Source: Lachnospiraceae bacterium XBD2001 (lineage in GTDB: Bacteria; Bacillota; Clostridia; Lachnospirales; Lachnospiraceae). From it: a stretch of DNA of 64,000 bases. Of the stretch, positions 9,010 through 17,114 are shown piece by piece. Both the position numbers and the translations under genes were made by a program. Within the stretch, counting starts at the first letter, position 1, and each line of letters opens with the position of its first letter. The notes beneath the pieces are model-generated. The model ran no database searches. It worked only from the letters and a program-made list of their open reading frames with translations, and had not been told where the DNA came from. Where the stretch lies: positions 558,001 through 622,000 of the forward strand of contig FPAN01000002.1 of NCBI GenBank assembly GCA_900116395.1, in the 5' to 3' direction.

Positions 9010-9807
9010 ATGGAAATGTTTAGTATTGCCAGTGGTAGTAGTGGCAATTGTATCTGTGTGGGCAGCAACAACGTCCACGTGATGATTGATGCCGGCATCA
9101 GCGGGAAGCGCATCGAGGAAGGCATGAATCAAATGAATCTTACCACCCGGGATATGGCGGGAGTGTTGATTACCCATGAGCACTCCGACCATATCGGCGG
9201 ACTGGGTGTCATTGCAAGGCGTTACGGTATCCCGATTTATACCACCCAGGGTACCGCAGACGCCATTATGATGAGTAGTTCCCTGGGCAAGATTGACCCG
9301 GGGCTGTTTCATATCATTCGTCCCGATGAGGAATTTACCATCGGAGATCTTACCGTTCGACCGATTCATATTTCCCATGATGCGGCGGATCCTGTCGCTT
9401 ATATTTTAAAAGATGGTAAGAAAAAAATGGGTGTCATCACGGATTTAGGTTACTATGATGACTACATTATTGAGAATATCAGTGATTTGGATGCCATGCT
9501 GATTGAGGCGAACCACGATGTGCACATGTTGCAGGTGGGACCCTATCCTTATCCGCTGAAGCAGCGTATCTTAGGTGATCGTGGACACTTGGCTAATGAG
9601 ACCTGTGGAAGACTTTTGGGCGAGGTGTTGCATGACAACGTGAAGCAGGTGTTGCTTGGCCACTTAAGTAAGGAGAACAATTATCCGGATTTGGCTCTGG
9701 AGAGTGTACGTGCGGAGGTGACTTTGGGAGACAATCCATACAAAGGAACGGACTTCAAAATCACGGTAGCAAGTCGCAGTAGTGTTTCTGAGCGGATTGT
9801 GGTGTAA
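9010..9807 (+). CDS. Metallo-beta-lactamase-fold hydrolase, WalJ/YycJ type
   Basis: A 265-residue cytosolic hydrolase of the metallo-beta-lactamase fold. The metal site motif is THEHSDH (T55-H61), and further ligands lie in IHISHDAADPVAY, ITDLGYYD and EANHDVHML. The N-terminus FSIASGSSGNC is typical of the YycJ/WalJ branch, which is linked to cell-wall and division control in Firmicutes and has been proposed to be a 5'-3' DNA exonuclease. The gene starts 6 nt after the FtsA-like fusion and shares its transcript, which agrees with a cell-cycle role. Substrate cannot be read from the sequence. Confidence 0.88.
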   Translation: MEMFSIASGSSGNCICVGSNNVHVMIDAGISGKRIEEGMNQMNLTTRDMAGVLITHEHSDHIGGLGVIARRYGIPIYTTQGTADAIMMSSSLGKIDPGLFHIIRPDEEFTIGDLTVRPIHISHDAADPVAYILKDGKKKMGVITDLGYYDDYIIENISDLDAMLIEANHDVHMLQVGPYPYPLKQRILGDRGHLANETCGRLLGEVLHDNVKQVLLGHLSKENNYPDLALESVRAEVTLGDNPYKGTDFKITVASRSSVSERIVV

Positions 9808-9821
9808 ATCCCCACAAGCCC

Positions 9822-9851
9822 TTGAAATATCGCATCATGACGATTTATAAT
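9822..9851 (+). promoter_or_regulatory. Sigma-70-type promoter for the ACT/UPF0210 pair
   Basis: TTGAAA at 9822-9827 and a perfect TATAAT at 9846-9851 are 18 nt apart, 45 nt before the ACT gene start. Confidence 0.7.
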
Positions 9852-9896
9852 GAGCGAGATGTAAAAGAAAGAAGTTTATTGTAGGAAGGAAAAGAA

Positions 9897-10178
9897 ATGG
9901 AAACAAAGAATCGTGCAATTATTACTGTCGTTGGTAAGGATACCGTAGGTATTATCGCAAAGGTATGTACCTATCTTGCCAAGAATCATGTCAACGTATT
10001 GGATATTTCCCAGACCATCGTTAGCGGATTTTTCAATATGATGATGATCGTGGACCTAAATGCATCCGACAAGCCATTTGATGCGCTCCAGAAGGAGTTG
10101 ACCCAGATCGGAGAAGAGATTGGTGTCGACATCAAGTGCCAGAAGGAAGAGATTTTTGAAATGATGCACCGCATCTAA
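9897..10178 (+). CDS. ACT-domain protein, UPF0237 family
   Basis: A 93-residue single ACT domain (AIITVVGKDTVGIIAKVCTY, then NVLDISQTIVSGFFNMMMIV). ACT domains bind small ligands, usually amino acids. UPF0237 proteins are almost always coded next to UPF0210, as here, and the pair has been treated as a conserved but unexplained regulatory or enzymatic unit. The start is supported by AGGAAGGAAAAG just upstream and by a good promoter at 9822. A gap of 24 nt leads to the next gene. Confidence 0.92.
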   Translation: METKNRAIITVVGKDTVGIIAKVCTYLAKNHVNVLDISQTIVSGFFNMMMIVDLNASDKPFDALQKELTQIGEEIGVDIKCQKEEIFEMMHRI

Positions 10179-10202
10179 GCATTGGTTTGCGAGGAGATTC
10201 AC

Positions 10203-11567
10203 ATGATTAATATTTTTGAAGTTAACGAAACCAACCAGATGGTGGAGAAGGAGAACTTCGATGTTCGTACCATCACCATCGGTATTAGTTTGATGGATTG
10301 TATCGATTCCGATTTGGATCGATTGAATGAGAAGATTTACAACAAGATTACCACGGTTGCCAAGGATTTGGTGAAGGTAGGTAAGGAGATTGAGCGGGAT
10401 TATTTGATTCCGATTGTGAATAAGCGTATCTCCGTAACCCCAATCGCGTTGATTGGTGGGGCAGCCTGCAAGACCCCGGAGGATTTTGCAACGATTGCGA
10501 AGACGTTAGATGATGCGGCTAAGGCTGTTGGCGTGAATTTCATCGGTGGTTATTCCGCATTGGTATCCAAGGGGATGACCCATGCGGATGAGTTGTTGAT
10601 TCGCTCCATTCCACAGGCTCTTGCAAGCACCGACTTCGTCTGCAGCTCCATTAATGTAGGTTCTACCAAGACCGGAATTAACATGGATGCTGTTCGTCTC
10701 ATGGGGCAGATTGTAAAAGAGACTGCAGAAGCAACCAAGGAGAAGGATTCCTTAGGCTGTGCCAAGTTGGTGGTATTCTGTAATGCACCGGATGATAACC
10801 CATTCATGGCGGGAGCATTCCATGGTGTGACCGAGGCAGATGCCATTATTAATGTCGGTGTCAGTGGTCCTGGCGTAGTTAAGACTGCATTGGAGAAGGT
10901 TCGAGGCGAGAGCTTCGAGGTTCTGTGTGAGACCATTAAGAAAACTGCATTCAAGATTACCCGTGTGGGCCAGCTGGTAGCGAAGACCGCTTCCGAGAAG
11001 CTTGGTATTCCATTCGGTATTATTGATTTGTCCTTAGCTCCGACTCCGGCTATCGGAGATTCCGTAGCAGGTATTTTCGAGGAAATGGGATTGGAGAGAG
11101 CCGGTGCTCCGGGAACAACCGCTGCACTTGCCCTGTTGAATGACCAGGTGAAGAAGGGCGGTATTATGGCTTCTTCTTACGTTGGAGGCCTTTCCGGTGC
11201 GTTCATTCCGGTATCCGAGGATCAGGGAATGATTGATGCAGTGGTTGACGGCGCTCTTACCTTAGAGAAGTTAGAGGCCATGACCTGTGTATGCTCCGTA
11301 GGATTGGATATGATTGCCATTCCGGGACGTACCAAGGCGGAGACCATTTCCGGTATTATTGCGGATGAGATGGCCATCGGTATGATCAACCAGAAGACTA
11401 CCGCTGTTCGTCTGATTCCTGTGATCGGTAAGGATGTAGGAGAGACAGTAGAGTTCGGTGGACTCTTAGGATATGCGCCGATTATGCCGGTGAACGAGTT
11501 CTCCTGTGATGATTTTGTAAATCGCCAGGGACGAATTCCTGCACCGATTCATAGTTTCAAGAATTAA
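10203..11567 (+). CDS. PFL-like family protein UPF0210 (DUF711)
   Basis: A 454-residue protein of the UPF0210/DUF711 family, structurally related to pyruvate formate-lyase and the glycyl-radical fold but without known activity. Visible conserved stretches include [32 protein letters not shown] and [17 protein letters not shown]. The start at ATG 10203 is preferred because GAGGAG lies at 10191-10196 and the resulting length fits the family; an in-frame TTG at 10182 has no ribosome site. It follows the ACT partner in one transcript. Confidence 0.93.
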   Translation: MINIFEVNETNQMVEKENFDVRTITIGISLMDCIDSDLDRLNEKIYNKITTVAKDLVKVGKEIERDYLIPIVNKRISVTPIALIGGAACKTPEDFATIAKTLDDAAKAVGVNFIGGYSALVSKGMTHADELLIRSIPQALASTDFVCSSINVGSTKTGINMDAVRLMGQIVKETAEATKEKDSLGCAKLVVFCNAPDDNPFMAGAFHGVTEADAIINVGVSGPGVVKTALEKVRGESFEVLCETIKKTAFKITRVGQLVAKTASEKLGIPFGIIDLSLAPTPAIGDSVAGIFEEMGLERAGAPGTTAALALLNDQVKKGGIMASSYVGGLSGAFIPVSEDQGMIDAVVDGALTLEKLEAMTCVCSVGLDMIAIPGRTKAETISGIIADEMAIGMINQKTTAVRLIPVIGKDVGETVEFGGLLGYAPIMPVNEFSCDDFVNRQGRIPAPIHSFKN

Positions 11568-11608
11568 ATACCAAATGGTATTTATAATAAAGGCAAGGAG
11601 AGTAAGAC

Positions 11609-12022
11609 ATGAAAAAATCTACAAAGAATTTAATTATCGGATTGGTACTGCTGGTTGTTGCGGCATTATTGGTTGGTGGTATTTATATTACATTTGGACC
11701 ACAGGCAACACACGGTTCCAAGGGATTCGTTGTAAATGTAACCGATAGTAAGGGTGATGTGGTTACTTATGATGGTAAGACAGATGCCGAGTATTTAAGT
11801 GAGTTGATGGAGGAACTTAAGAAGCAGGGCTTCACTTATGAGAGCACGACTTCCGAGTATGGTATGTTCATTACTTCCATTAACGGCGAGACTGCTGATT
11901 ATGACACCAACGGAGCATATTGGTCCATTTATGTAAATGGCGATTATGGTCAGTATGGAGCCGATCAGCAACCGGTTAACGATGGAGATGTATTTGGATT
12001 CCGATATGAAAAAGCAGAGTAA
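11609..12022 (+). CDS. DUF4430 protein, membrane-anchored
   Basis: A 137-residue protein with an N-terminal membrane anchor or signal (residues 5-29, LIIGLVLLVVAALLVGGIYI) and an extracytoplasmic DUF4430 domain (YLSELMEELKKQGF, then GAYWSIYVNGDYGQYG). DUF4430 resembles the C-terminal domain of transcobalamin. Such proteins often sit next to ECF-type vitamin transporter S components, and here the next gene is one and overlaps it by 17 nt. A role in presenting a vitamin or related ligand to the transporter is therefore likely. No lipobox cysteine was seen. RBS is GCAAGGAG about 8 nt before ATG. Confidence 0.85.
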   Translation: MKKSTKNLIIGLVLLVVAALLVGGIYITFGPQATHGSKGFVVNVTDSKGDVVTYDGKTDAEYLSELMEELKKQGFTYESTTSEYGMFITSINGETADYDTNGAYWSIYVNGDYGQYGADQQPVNDGDVFGFRYEKAE

Positions 12023-12512
12023 GTGGACTGCGTTAGATATTGCCGGCATGGGAATCATGCTGGCAATTCTTGAAGTATGCAAGCATGCACTGGATTTCTT
12101 GCCGAATATCGAATTGGTCAGCTTCCTGTTTATTATCTTTACCTTGTATTTCGGGTGGCAAATCGTGCTTCTAAGCTGGGCCTTTAGCCTGGTGGAATGT
12201 ATTTATTTTGGGTTTGGACCTTGGACTATTACGTATTTTTATGTGTGGCCGATTCTTATCATCCTAGTGATGGTGTTGAAACGGTTTGGTGAGGAACGAC
12301 CGCTATTCTATGCGATTCTGTCCGGGGCATTCGGATTATCTTTTGGTTTCTTATGCTCTCTGTATACGCTGGTCGTTGGCGGCATTGGAATGCAGCTAAC
12401 CTGGTGGATTTCCGGTATACCGTATGATCTGGTGCATTGCGTTGGCAATTTTGTTATTTGTTTGGTTCTGTTTTACCCGATAAATCGGGCGATGAAACAG
12501 TTGAAGATTTAG
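12006..12512 (+). CDS. ECF transporter S component
   Basis: A 168-residue integral membrane protein with about five or six hydrophobic helices. It starts MKKQSKWTALDIAGMGIML, the usual layout of an ECF substrate-binding (S) subunit, which works with shared EcfA/EcfA'/EcfT energising subunits coded elsewhere. The ATG at 12006 lies inside the end of the DUF4430 gene, a 17-nt overlap that points to coupled translation; an earlier in-frame ATG at 11937 would only add residues read across that gene. The substrate is unknown; DUF4430 next door hints at cobalamin or a similar ligand. No cobalamin riboswitch was found upstream. Confidence 0.82.
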   Translation: MKKQSKWTALDIAGMGIMLAILEVCKHALDFLPNIELVSFLFIIFTLYFGWQIVLLSWAFSLVECIYFGFGPWTITYFYVWPILIILVMVLKRFGEERPLFYAILSGAFGLSFGFLCSLYTLVVGGIGMQLTWWISGIPYDLVHCVGNFVICLVLFYPINRAMKQLKI

Positions 12513-12542
12513 CTCACATCCCATGAGGATGTGGGCTTTTTT
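12512..12542 (+). terminator. Rho-independent terminator after the ECF gene
   Basis: Arms GCTCACATCC (12512-12521) and GGATGTGGGC (12527-12536) pair over 10 bp with one G-T pair, followed by six T residues. The stop codon TAG is at 12510-12512, so the hairpin begins on its last base. Confidence 0.93.
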
Positions 12543-12555
12543 CTTGAATATCATA

Positions 12556-12584
12556 GTGAAAATATGTTCGATATTTGGTAGAAT
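12556..12584 (+). promoter_or_regulatory. dinB promoter with overlapping LexA (SOS) box
   Basis: TGAAAATATGTTCG at 12557-12570 matches 12 of 14 positions of the Gram-positive LexA consensus CGAACRNRYGTTYG. It overlaps a -35-like GTGAAA at 12556-12561, which is 17 nt from -10 TAGAAT at 12579-12584. LexA bound here would block transcription of dinB until DNA damage. Confidence 0.75.
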
Positions 12585-12616
12585 AAAAGAGGATTTTTAT
12601 GGAAAGGAGGCGGCTT

Positions 12617-13810
12617 ATGGCTGAGCGTATCATCTATCATGTAGACGTGAATTCCGCTTTTTTAAGTTGGACCGCGTGCGATATATTAGAGCAGAATCCA
12701 TCGGCGCAGGATATTCGTGAGATTCCGTCGGCAATTTGCGGCGACCCTGCGAAGCGCCATGGCATCATCTTAGCTAAGTCGACTCCTGCTAAGAAGTACG
12801 GTGTGGTAACAGCGGAACCAATCCAGCAGGCCTTGCGGAAGTGTCCGATGTTACAGCTTTATGGGGGCGATTACCAGCTCTATGCCAGAAGGTCCCACGA
12901 ATTTATGGAGCTTCTGCGGAAATATGCTCCGGAGGTGGATCCCTTTTCCGTGGACGAAGCCTTCTGTGATATGACAGGAACCCAGAATCTCTATGGGGAC
13001 CTGGTGGAGTTTGCTCACAAATTGAAGGATGAAATCTATGAGACCTTAGGATTTACCGTGAATATCGGTGTGGCGGAGAATCGCCTTTTAGCCAAGATGG
13101 CCTCGGACTTCCAGAAGCCAAACCGGGTACATACACTTTTTCCGGAGGAGATTGCGACCAAGATGTGGCCGCTTCCGGTGGGAGATTTGCTCTTTGTGGG
13201 GAAGTCCTCCACCGCAGCACTACAGAAGATGGGGATTCGCACCATCGGTGACTTGGCCAACACCCCGGAGGAGTTGTTGGTGGCACGGTTTAAGAGCCAG
13301 GGACATATGATGTGGCGCTACGCCAATGGCATCGATGAGTCCGGCGAGATTACCCATGATTATGAGCGGAAGGGCTACAGCCATTCGGTAACCCTACCCA
13401 ATGATATCGTAGAAGCCCAGAAGGCGAAATTGGTGCTACTGTCCCTATGCGAGGTGGTGGCAGCGAAGCTGCGCCGGGACGGGGTGAAGGCCGGCACCAT
13501 TGCTGTGGGAATTACGGATTGTGAGTTCGTCCATTCCTCTCGCCAGAAGAAGCTGTATTCCTCTACCGATTCTACCCAGAAGATGTATGAGACAGTGGTA
13601 GAGCTGTTTGATGAGTTATGGTCCCACGTGCCCATTCGTTTGCTTCGGGTGTCGGCCACGAACTTAGGAAACGATGCGGAGCAGATTAATTTGTTTGATA
13701 TGGGACGCTCCGAGAAACAGAAGAAGTTGGACCGGGCCATTGATTCCATTCGCAACCGTTTTGGGGAGGACTCCGTGGTGCGCGCCTCTTTTGTAGAACA
13801 TGAGGAATAG
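12617..13810 (+). CDS. dinB: DNA polymerase IV, Y family
   Basis: A 397-residue translesion polymerase of the DinB/UmuC family that copies past damaged bases at low fidelity. Catalytic acids are visible: D10 in YHVDVNSAFLSW and D113-E114 in FSVDEAFCDMTG. The helix-hairpin region (LPVGDLLFVGKSSTAALQKM) and a little-finger domain follow. A QINLFDMG motif near the C-terminus fits a beta-clamp binding peptide. AAAGGAGG at 12603-12610 selects ATG 12617 rather than the in-frame ATG at 12599, which precedes that site. The upstream LexA box supports SOS control. Confidence 0.95.
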   Translation: MAERIIYHVDVNSAFLSWTACDILEQNPSAQDIREIPSAICGDPAKRHGIILAKSTPAKKYGVVTAEPIQQALRKCPMLQLYGGDYQLYARRSHEFMELLRKYAPEVDPFSVDEAFCDMTGTQNLYGDLVEFAHKLKDEIYETLGFTVNIGVAENRLLAKMASDFQKPNRVHTLFPEEIATKMWPLPVGDLLFVGKSSTAALQKMGIRTIGDLANTPEELLVARFKSQGHMMWRYANGIDESGEITHDYERKGYSHSVTLPNDIVEAQKAKLVLLSLCEVVAAKLRRDGVKAGTIAVGITDCEFVHSSRQKKLYSSTDSTQKMYETVVELFDELWSHVPIRLLRVSATNLGNDAEQINLFDMGRSEKQKKLDRAIDSIRNRFGEDSVVRASFVEHEE

Positions 13811-13934
13811 GTATTTTTCTTCCGGTCGTCCTATGGTAAAATGGGACAAATTGTTGATTTTGTAAAAATTGGAGTTGTTAGCAGAAGTGTTACGTATTAG
13901 CAAGTTAAAAGAGAATCAGACTACCGGAGCCATC

Positions 13935-14579
13935 ATGGCGAATGTGTTATTGGCAGCGGTCAGCCTATTTATAAATGGATTTGGAGTGTATCTTACCATT
14001 CAGGCCAACCTTGGAGCAGCACCTTGGGATGTGCTGAATCTGGGGTTATCGAAGACCTTTGGCATTTTATATGGAACGGCATCGGTTATTGTTTCTTATT
14101 CCATTCTAGGCATTGATATTGCACTGCGGGAGCCAATCGGTATCGCCATGTTTATTGATGCGGTGGTGGTTGGTAAATCCGTAGATTTATTTAATCATTT
14201 GCATTTGGTGAAGCCGTGTGAGTCCTTGTGGACAGGAATTCCAATGATGTTACTGGGACTTTTGATTCTGGCTTTTACCGGATTTACTTATATGAGTGCG
14301 TCCCTGGGATGCGGACCGAGAGATACCTTGCTGGTAGCGCTTACCAAGCGGGCCAAGAGAATTCCATATGGTGTGGTTTGTATTATGTTACTTAGTACCG
14401 CAACATTCATTGGATGGTTACTTGGTGGTCCGGTTGGAATCGGAACCTTGATTTGTGCCTTTGCCACGGGGCCGATTATGGATATGGTTTTTGCATTGGT
14501 ACATTTCGATGCAACTGCAGTACATCATCAGCATTTGGCGGATTCTGCCAAGGTGATTCTGGAGAAAAAAGCAGCGTAG
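13935..14579 (+). CDS. YczE/YitT-type membrane protein (first copy)
   Basis: A protein of about 214 residues with five or six membrane helices and the family signature ANLGAAPWDVLNLGLS after the first helix. Related proteins are widespread in Firmicutes, and their transport or regulatory role is unproven. The start is uncertain: ATG 13935 has GGAG five bases upstream (13926-13929), but an open frame continues back to TTG 13869 with GTG 13887 on the way. A second protein of the same kind and equal length lies at 18589. It opens the accessory island. Confidence 0.78.
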   Translation: MANVLLAAVSLFINGFGVYLTIQANLGAAPWDVLNLGLSKTFGILYGTASVIVSYSILGIDIALREPIGIAMFIDAVVVGKSVDLFNHLHLVKPCESLWTGIPMMLLGLLILAFTGFTYMSASLGCGPRDTLLVALTKRAKRIPYGVVCIMLLSTATFIGWLLGGPVGIGTLICAFATGPIMDMVFALVHFDATAVHHQHLADSAKVILEKKAA

Positions 14580-14608
14580 GGAAAACTTGAAAAAGGAAAA
14601 AGAAAAAG

Positions 14609-15853
14609 ATGAAAATTATAAATCAATATCGAGGCCTAAAACGGGATAACTATATCCTGTTTATTGGACGAATCGTTACCAATCTTGGTGCCATGATTTG
14701 GCCCATGATGACAATGATTCTGAATAAAAAACTAGGGCTGAACGCAACAGAGACTGCAACATTTACAATTGTAACCGGCATCGCATTCTTGCCGGCAAAT
14801 CTGTTGGGTGGGCGAATCGCAGATCATTTCAATAAGAAACACGTCATAGTTTTCTGCGATATTATTTCCATAGTTTTATTTATTATCAGTGGTTTCTTGC
14901 CGCTATCCTTGTATATGCTTGGTGTGCCGCTTCTTGGTGCATTCTTCCAGTCGCTGGAAGGTCCGGCATATCAGGCCATGGTAGCAGATATCACGCCATC
15001 CGAAAAGCGAGAGAAGGCATATTCTCTCTCATACTTAGGTGGCAATATTGGACTAATTCTATCACCGACCATCGCGGGTCTTCTTTTTAATCATTACCTG
15101 TGGTTAAGCTTTATCATTAGCGGTGTTGCAATTGGTGTATCTACATTTCTCATTGCAATGTTTGTGAAGAACGAGAAGGTTGTTGAGACACCAGAAGTGG
15201 AGCAGGAAGCTTCGCATGTGGAAAAGAAAGATATTTTCCGCATCCTTCGTGGAAGCAGAGCCCTGCTGTTATTCGTAATTGCATTCAGTTTGTATGAGAG
15301 TGCTTATGATCAGTTTGGATACTTGATGCCACTGGATATTGGTAGAGCATTTCCGGAGAATGGATCCGTAATCTATGGCTCGGTTACCAGTGTGAATTGC
15401 ATTATCGTGGTACTTTTTACACCATTTATCACCATGCTGTTAGAGAAGATGAGTCTTACTCATAAGTACGCGCTTGGATGTGTGCTCCAGATGTTAAGTT
15501 TCATATCCTTCCTGTTGTCCTTTGGACACATTGGTGGATATTACGTATCCATTGCACTGTTTACTTTTGGTGAGATTCTAACCACCATTATGATTGGAAC
15601 CTACCTTGCGGAGCGTGTGCCGGAGAACTTCCGTGGGCGTATCAATGGTGTGACGTATTTCTTTGGAGCACTTGTTACCGGAATTGTGAAGTGGGGCACG
15701 GGATACGTATTTGATTCCATGGGAGTATCTGCAGCGTGGATATTTTCTATCGCAATTACCGTGTTGTCCGTTGCTATGGCATGCTCCGTGGTACTAGCAG
15801 ATAAGAAGGAATATCCGGAAGACTATGGTGTAAAACCTTGCATGGATAATTAG
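14609..15853 (+). CDS. MFS transporter, 12 helices
   Basis: A 414-residue transporter of the major facilitator superfamily with two six-helix halves joined by a polar loop around residues 190-210. The segment GGRIADHFNKKHVIVFCD between helices 2 and 3 is the family motif A. Such drug/proton antiporter-like carriers export small molecules by proton exchange; the substrate is not readable. The ribosome site is a weak purine stretch (AAAAAGGAAAAAG). It ends 14 nt before the acetyltransferase gene at 15868. Confidence 0.88.
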   Translation: MKIINQYRGLKRDNYILFIGRIVTNLGAMIWPMMTMILNKKLGLNATETATFTIVTGIAFLPANLLGGRIADHFNKKHVIVFCDIISIVLFIISGFLPLSLYMLGVPLLGAFFQSLEGPAYQAMVADITPSEKREKAYSLSYLGGNIGLILSPTIAGLLFNHYLWLSFIISGVAIGVSTFLIAMFVKNEKVVETPEVEQEASHVEKKDIFRILRGSRALLLFVIAFSLYESAYDQFGYLMPLDIGRAFPENGSVIYGSVTSVNCIIVVLFTPFITMLLEKMSLTHKYALGCVLQMLSFISFLLSFGHIGGYYVSIALFTFGEILTTIMIGTYLAERVPENFRGRINGVTYFFGALVTGIVKWGTGYVFDSMGVSAAWIFSIAITVLSVAMACSVVLADKKEYPEDYGVKPCMDN

Positions 15854-15867
15854 GAGTTTTTTATTAT

Positions 15868-16332
15868 ATGCAGTTTGTAATTAAGCATTTTCGTGATCTT
15901 ACAACCAATGAGTTGTATGAGATTTTAAAGACCAGATTTGAAATCTTTGTAACGGAGCAGGAGTGCATCTATCAGGATTTGGATGATAAGGACCAGGATG
16001 CCTATCATGTGTTTTGTTGGAATGACAACGGACGCGTGGCCGGATGCCTACGGGTATTCTGGAAGGATGAAGCAGCTGGCATTGCACAGATTGGTCGTGT
16101 TGTGACCTTAGAGCATGGACTTGGGATTGGTGGACAGATGTTACACGAAGGGGTAGAACTGGCAATCCAGAAGTTTGGCGCCAAGAAGATTTATTTGGAG
16201 GCGCAGTGTTATGCCACCGGATACTATGCCAAGGAGGGCTTTGAAGTGGTATCGGAGCCTTTTATGGAGGACGGTATCCCCCATGTGAAGATGGAGATGA
16301 CACCCCGGGACGGGGTTAGTGAGTCATTTTAA
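15868..16332 (+). CDS. ElaA-like GNAT acetyltransferase with REP-coded tail
   Basis: A 154-residue GCN5-type N-acetyltransferase. The opening ELYEILKTRFEIFVTEQEC, then YQDLDDKDQDAYH, is the mark of the ElaA branch. The acetyl-CoA site is in RVVTLEHGLGIGGQML. The natural end should be near IPHVKMEM. The last residues TPRDGVSESF and the run up to the stop are coded by a 29-nt REP short form at 16298-16326, so the tail is acquired. The substrate is unknown. Confidence 0.88.
   Translation: MQFVIKHFRDLTTNELYEILKTRFEIFVTEQECIYQDLDDKDQDAYHVFCWNDNGRVAGCLRVFWKDEAAGIAQIGRVVTLEHGLGIGGQMLHEGVELAIQKFGAKKIYLEAQCYATGYYAKEGFEVVSEPFMEDGIPHVKMEMTPRDGVSESF
16298..16326 (-). repeat. REP-like short form, inverted, inside a coding end
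   Basis: The 29-nt sequence is the reverse complement of the short form at 21764-21792 apart from a few bases. It starts TGACACCCCGGGACGGGG and ends TTAGTGAGTCA. It is read through by the ElaA-like gene and lies just before the ribosome site of the next gene. Confidence 0.85.
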
Positions 16333-16345
16333 GGAGACATTGAAG

Positions 16346-16789
16346 ATGAATATTAGACAGGCTAGAACAGAAGACGTCTCTCGTATTGCAGAGATTTTTG
16401 TAACCAATTATCGGAATAACTTCTATCCGATTTTTAAAAGTGATGAATTCTACTTCGGAGAGTTAAATGTATTAGATACGGCCAAGGAATACTTGGAGAA
16501 TCCGGAGTTATTGGCGAATACCTATGTATATGATGATGGAGTGATTCGTGGATTCATCCGACTCCACGAGGATGAGATTGAGAAGCTTCATATCGAGACT
16601 CACTTCCAGGGCAGAGGAATTGGAGCTGAACTTCTCAAGTTCGCACTGGAAGAGAAGGGTGCCAAGTGGCTCTGGGTATTGCAGCAGAATGAGCGCGGTG
16701 CAGCCTTCTATAAGCGATATGGATTTGATTTCACTGGGGAGAAGTTCATGGAGGATGGATGGATTCCGCTGTTGAAGATGAGTGTGTAA
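16346..16789 (+). CDS. GNAT family N-acetyltransferase
   Basis: A 147-residue acetyltransferase of the GNAT fold. The acetyl-CoA pyrophosphate loop is FQGRGIGAELLKFAL, and the C-terminal strand pair ends in AAFYKRYGFDFTGEKFMEDG, as in small-molecule or protein acetylating enzymes. ATG 16346 is preferred because AAGGAG lies at 16331-16336; a longer frame from GTG 16319 overlaps the upstream gene and the REP scrap. The substrate is unknown. A 6-bp hairpin at 16789-16805 follows the stop. Confidence 0.9.
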   Translation: MNIRQARTEDVSRIAEIFVTNYRNNFYPIFKSDEFYFGELNVLDTAKEYLENPELLANTYVYDDGVIRGFIRLHEDEIEKLHIETHFQGRGIGAELLKFALEEKGAKWLWVLQQNERGAAFYKRYGFDFTGEKFMEDGWIPLLKMSV

Positions 16790-16818
16790 CTGTCGATGAG
16801 ACAGTCTTACCACTGAAA

Positions 16819-17088
16819 GTTAGTGAAAACACAGGATATAATCATTTTTACTTAGTTTTTTGCCTGTGACCGAGCTGATACTTGGAGTAATTCTTAGTGA
16901 AAACCCTTGAAAGAGGTGATTTTACTAAGATTTTTCCTGAAATTGAGCTTAGGACAACGAATAATCGTGCTTTATTCTTAGTTAATATTGCGTATATGAA
17001 GGATTTCACTAAGAATTGAGCTTTCCTCATAATGAAGATGCACAGAAAATCTTAGTAAAAAAAAGAGAACCTGATAGTTTTAACTAAG
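16819..17088. repeat. Four spaced inverted-repeat modules in a 325-nt gap
   Basis: The only gene-free gap above 300 nt (16790-17114) holds four modules with the pattern CTTAGT, 25-26 nt, ACTAAG. The pairs are 16819/16850 (GTTAGT and ACTTAG, one mismatch each), 16893/16924, 16977/17008 and 17051/17083. Modules begin 74, 84 and 74 nt apart. Module 2 can extend its stem inward (AAAA/TTTT, then CC/GG), and modules 1 and 2 are followed by T tracts. A 10-mer AATTGAGCTT is also repeated (16941, 17014). They may be operators, RNA hairpins or decayed tandem repeats. No family match is known to me. Confidence 0.7.
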
Positions 17089-17114
17089 AAATCGAATAAA
17101 GAGGATTTGAAATT

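Noticed and set aside
16819-17088. CRISPR-like array
   Set aside because: The repeated parts are only six bases and occur in inverted pairs; there are no identical repeats of 23-40 nt with unique spacers and no cas gene.
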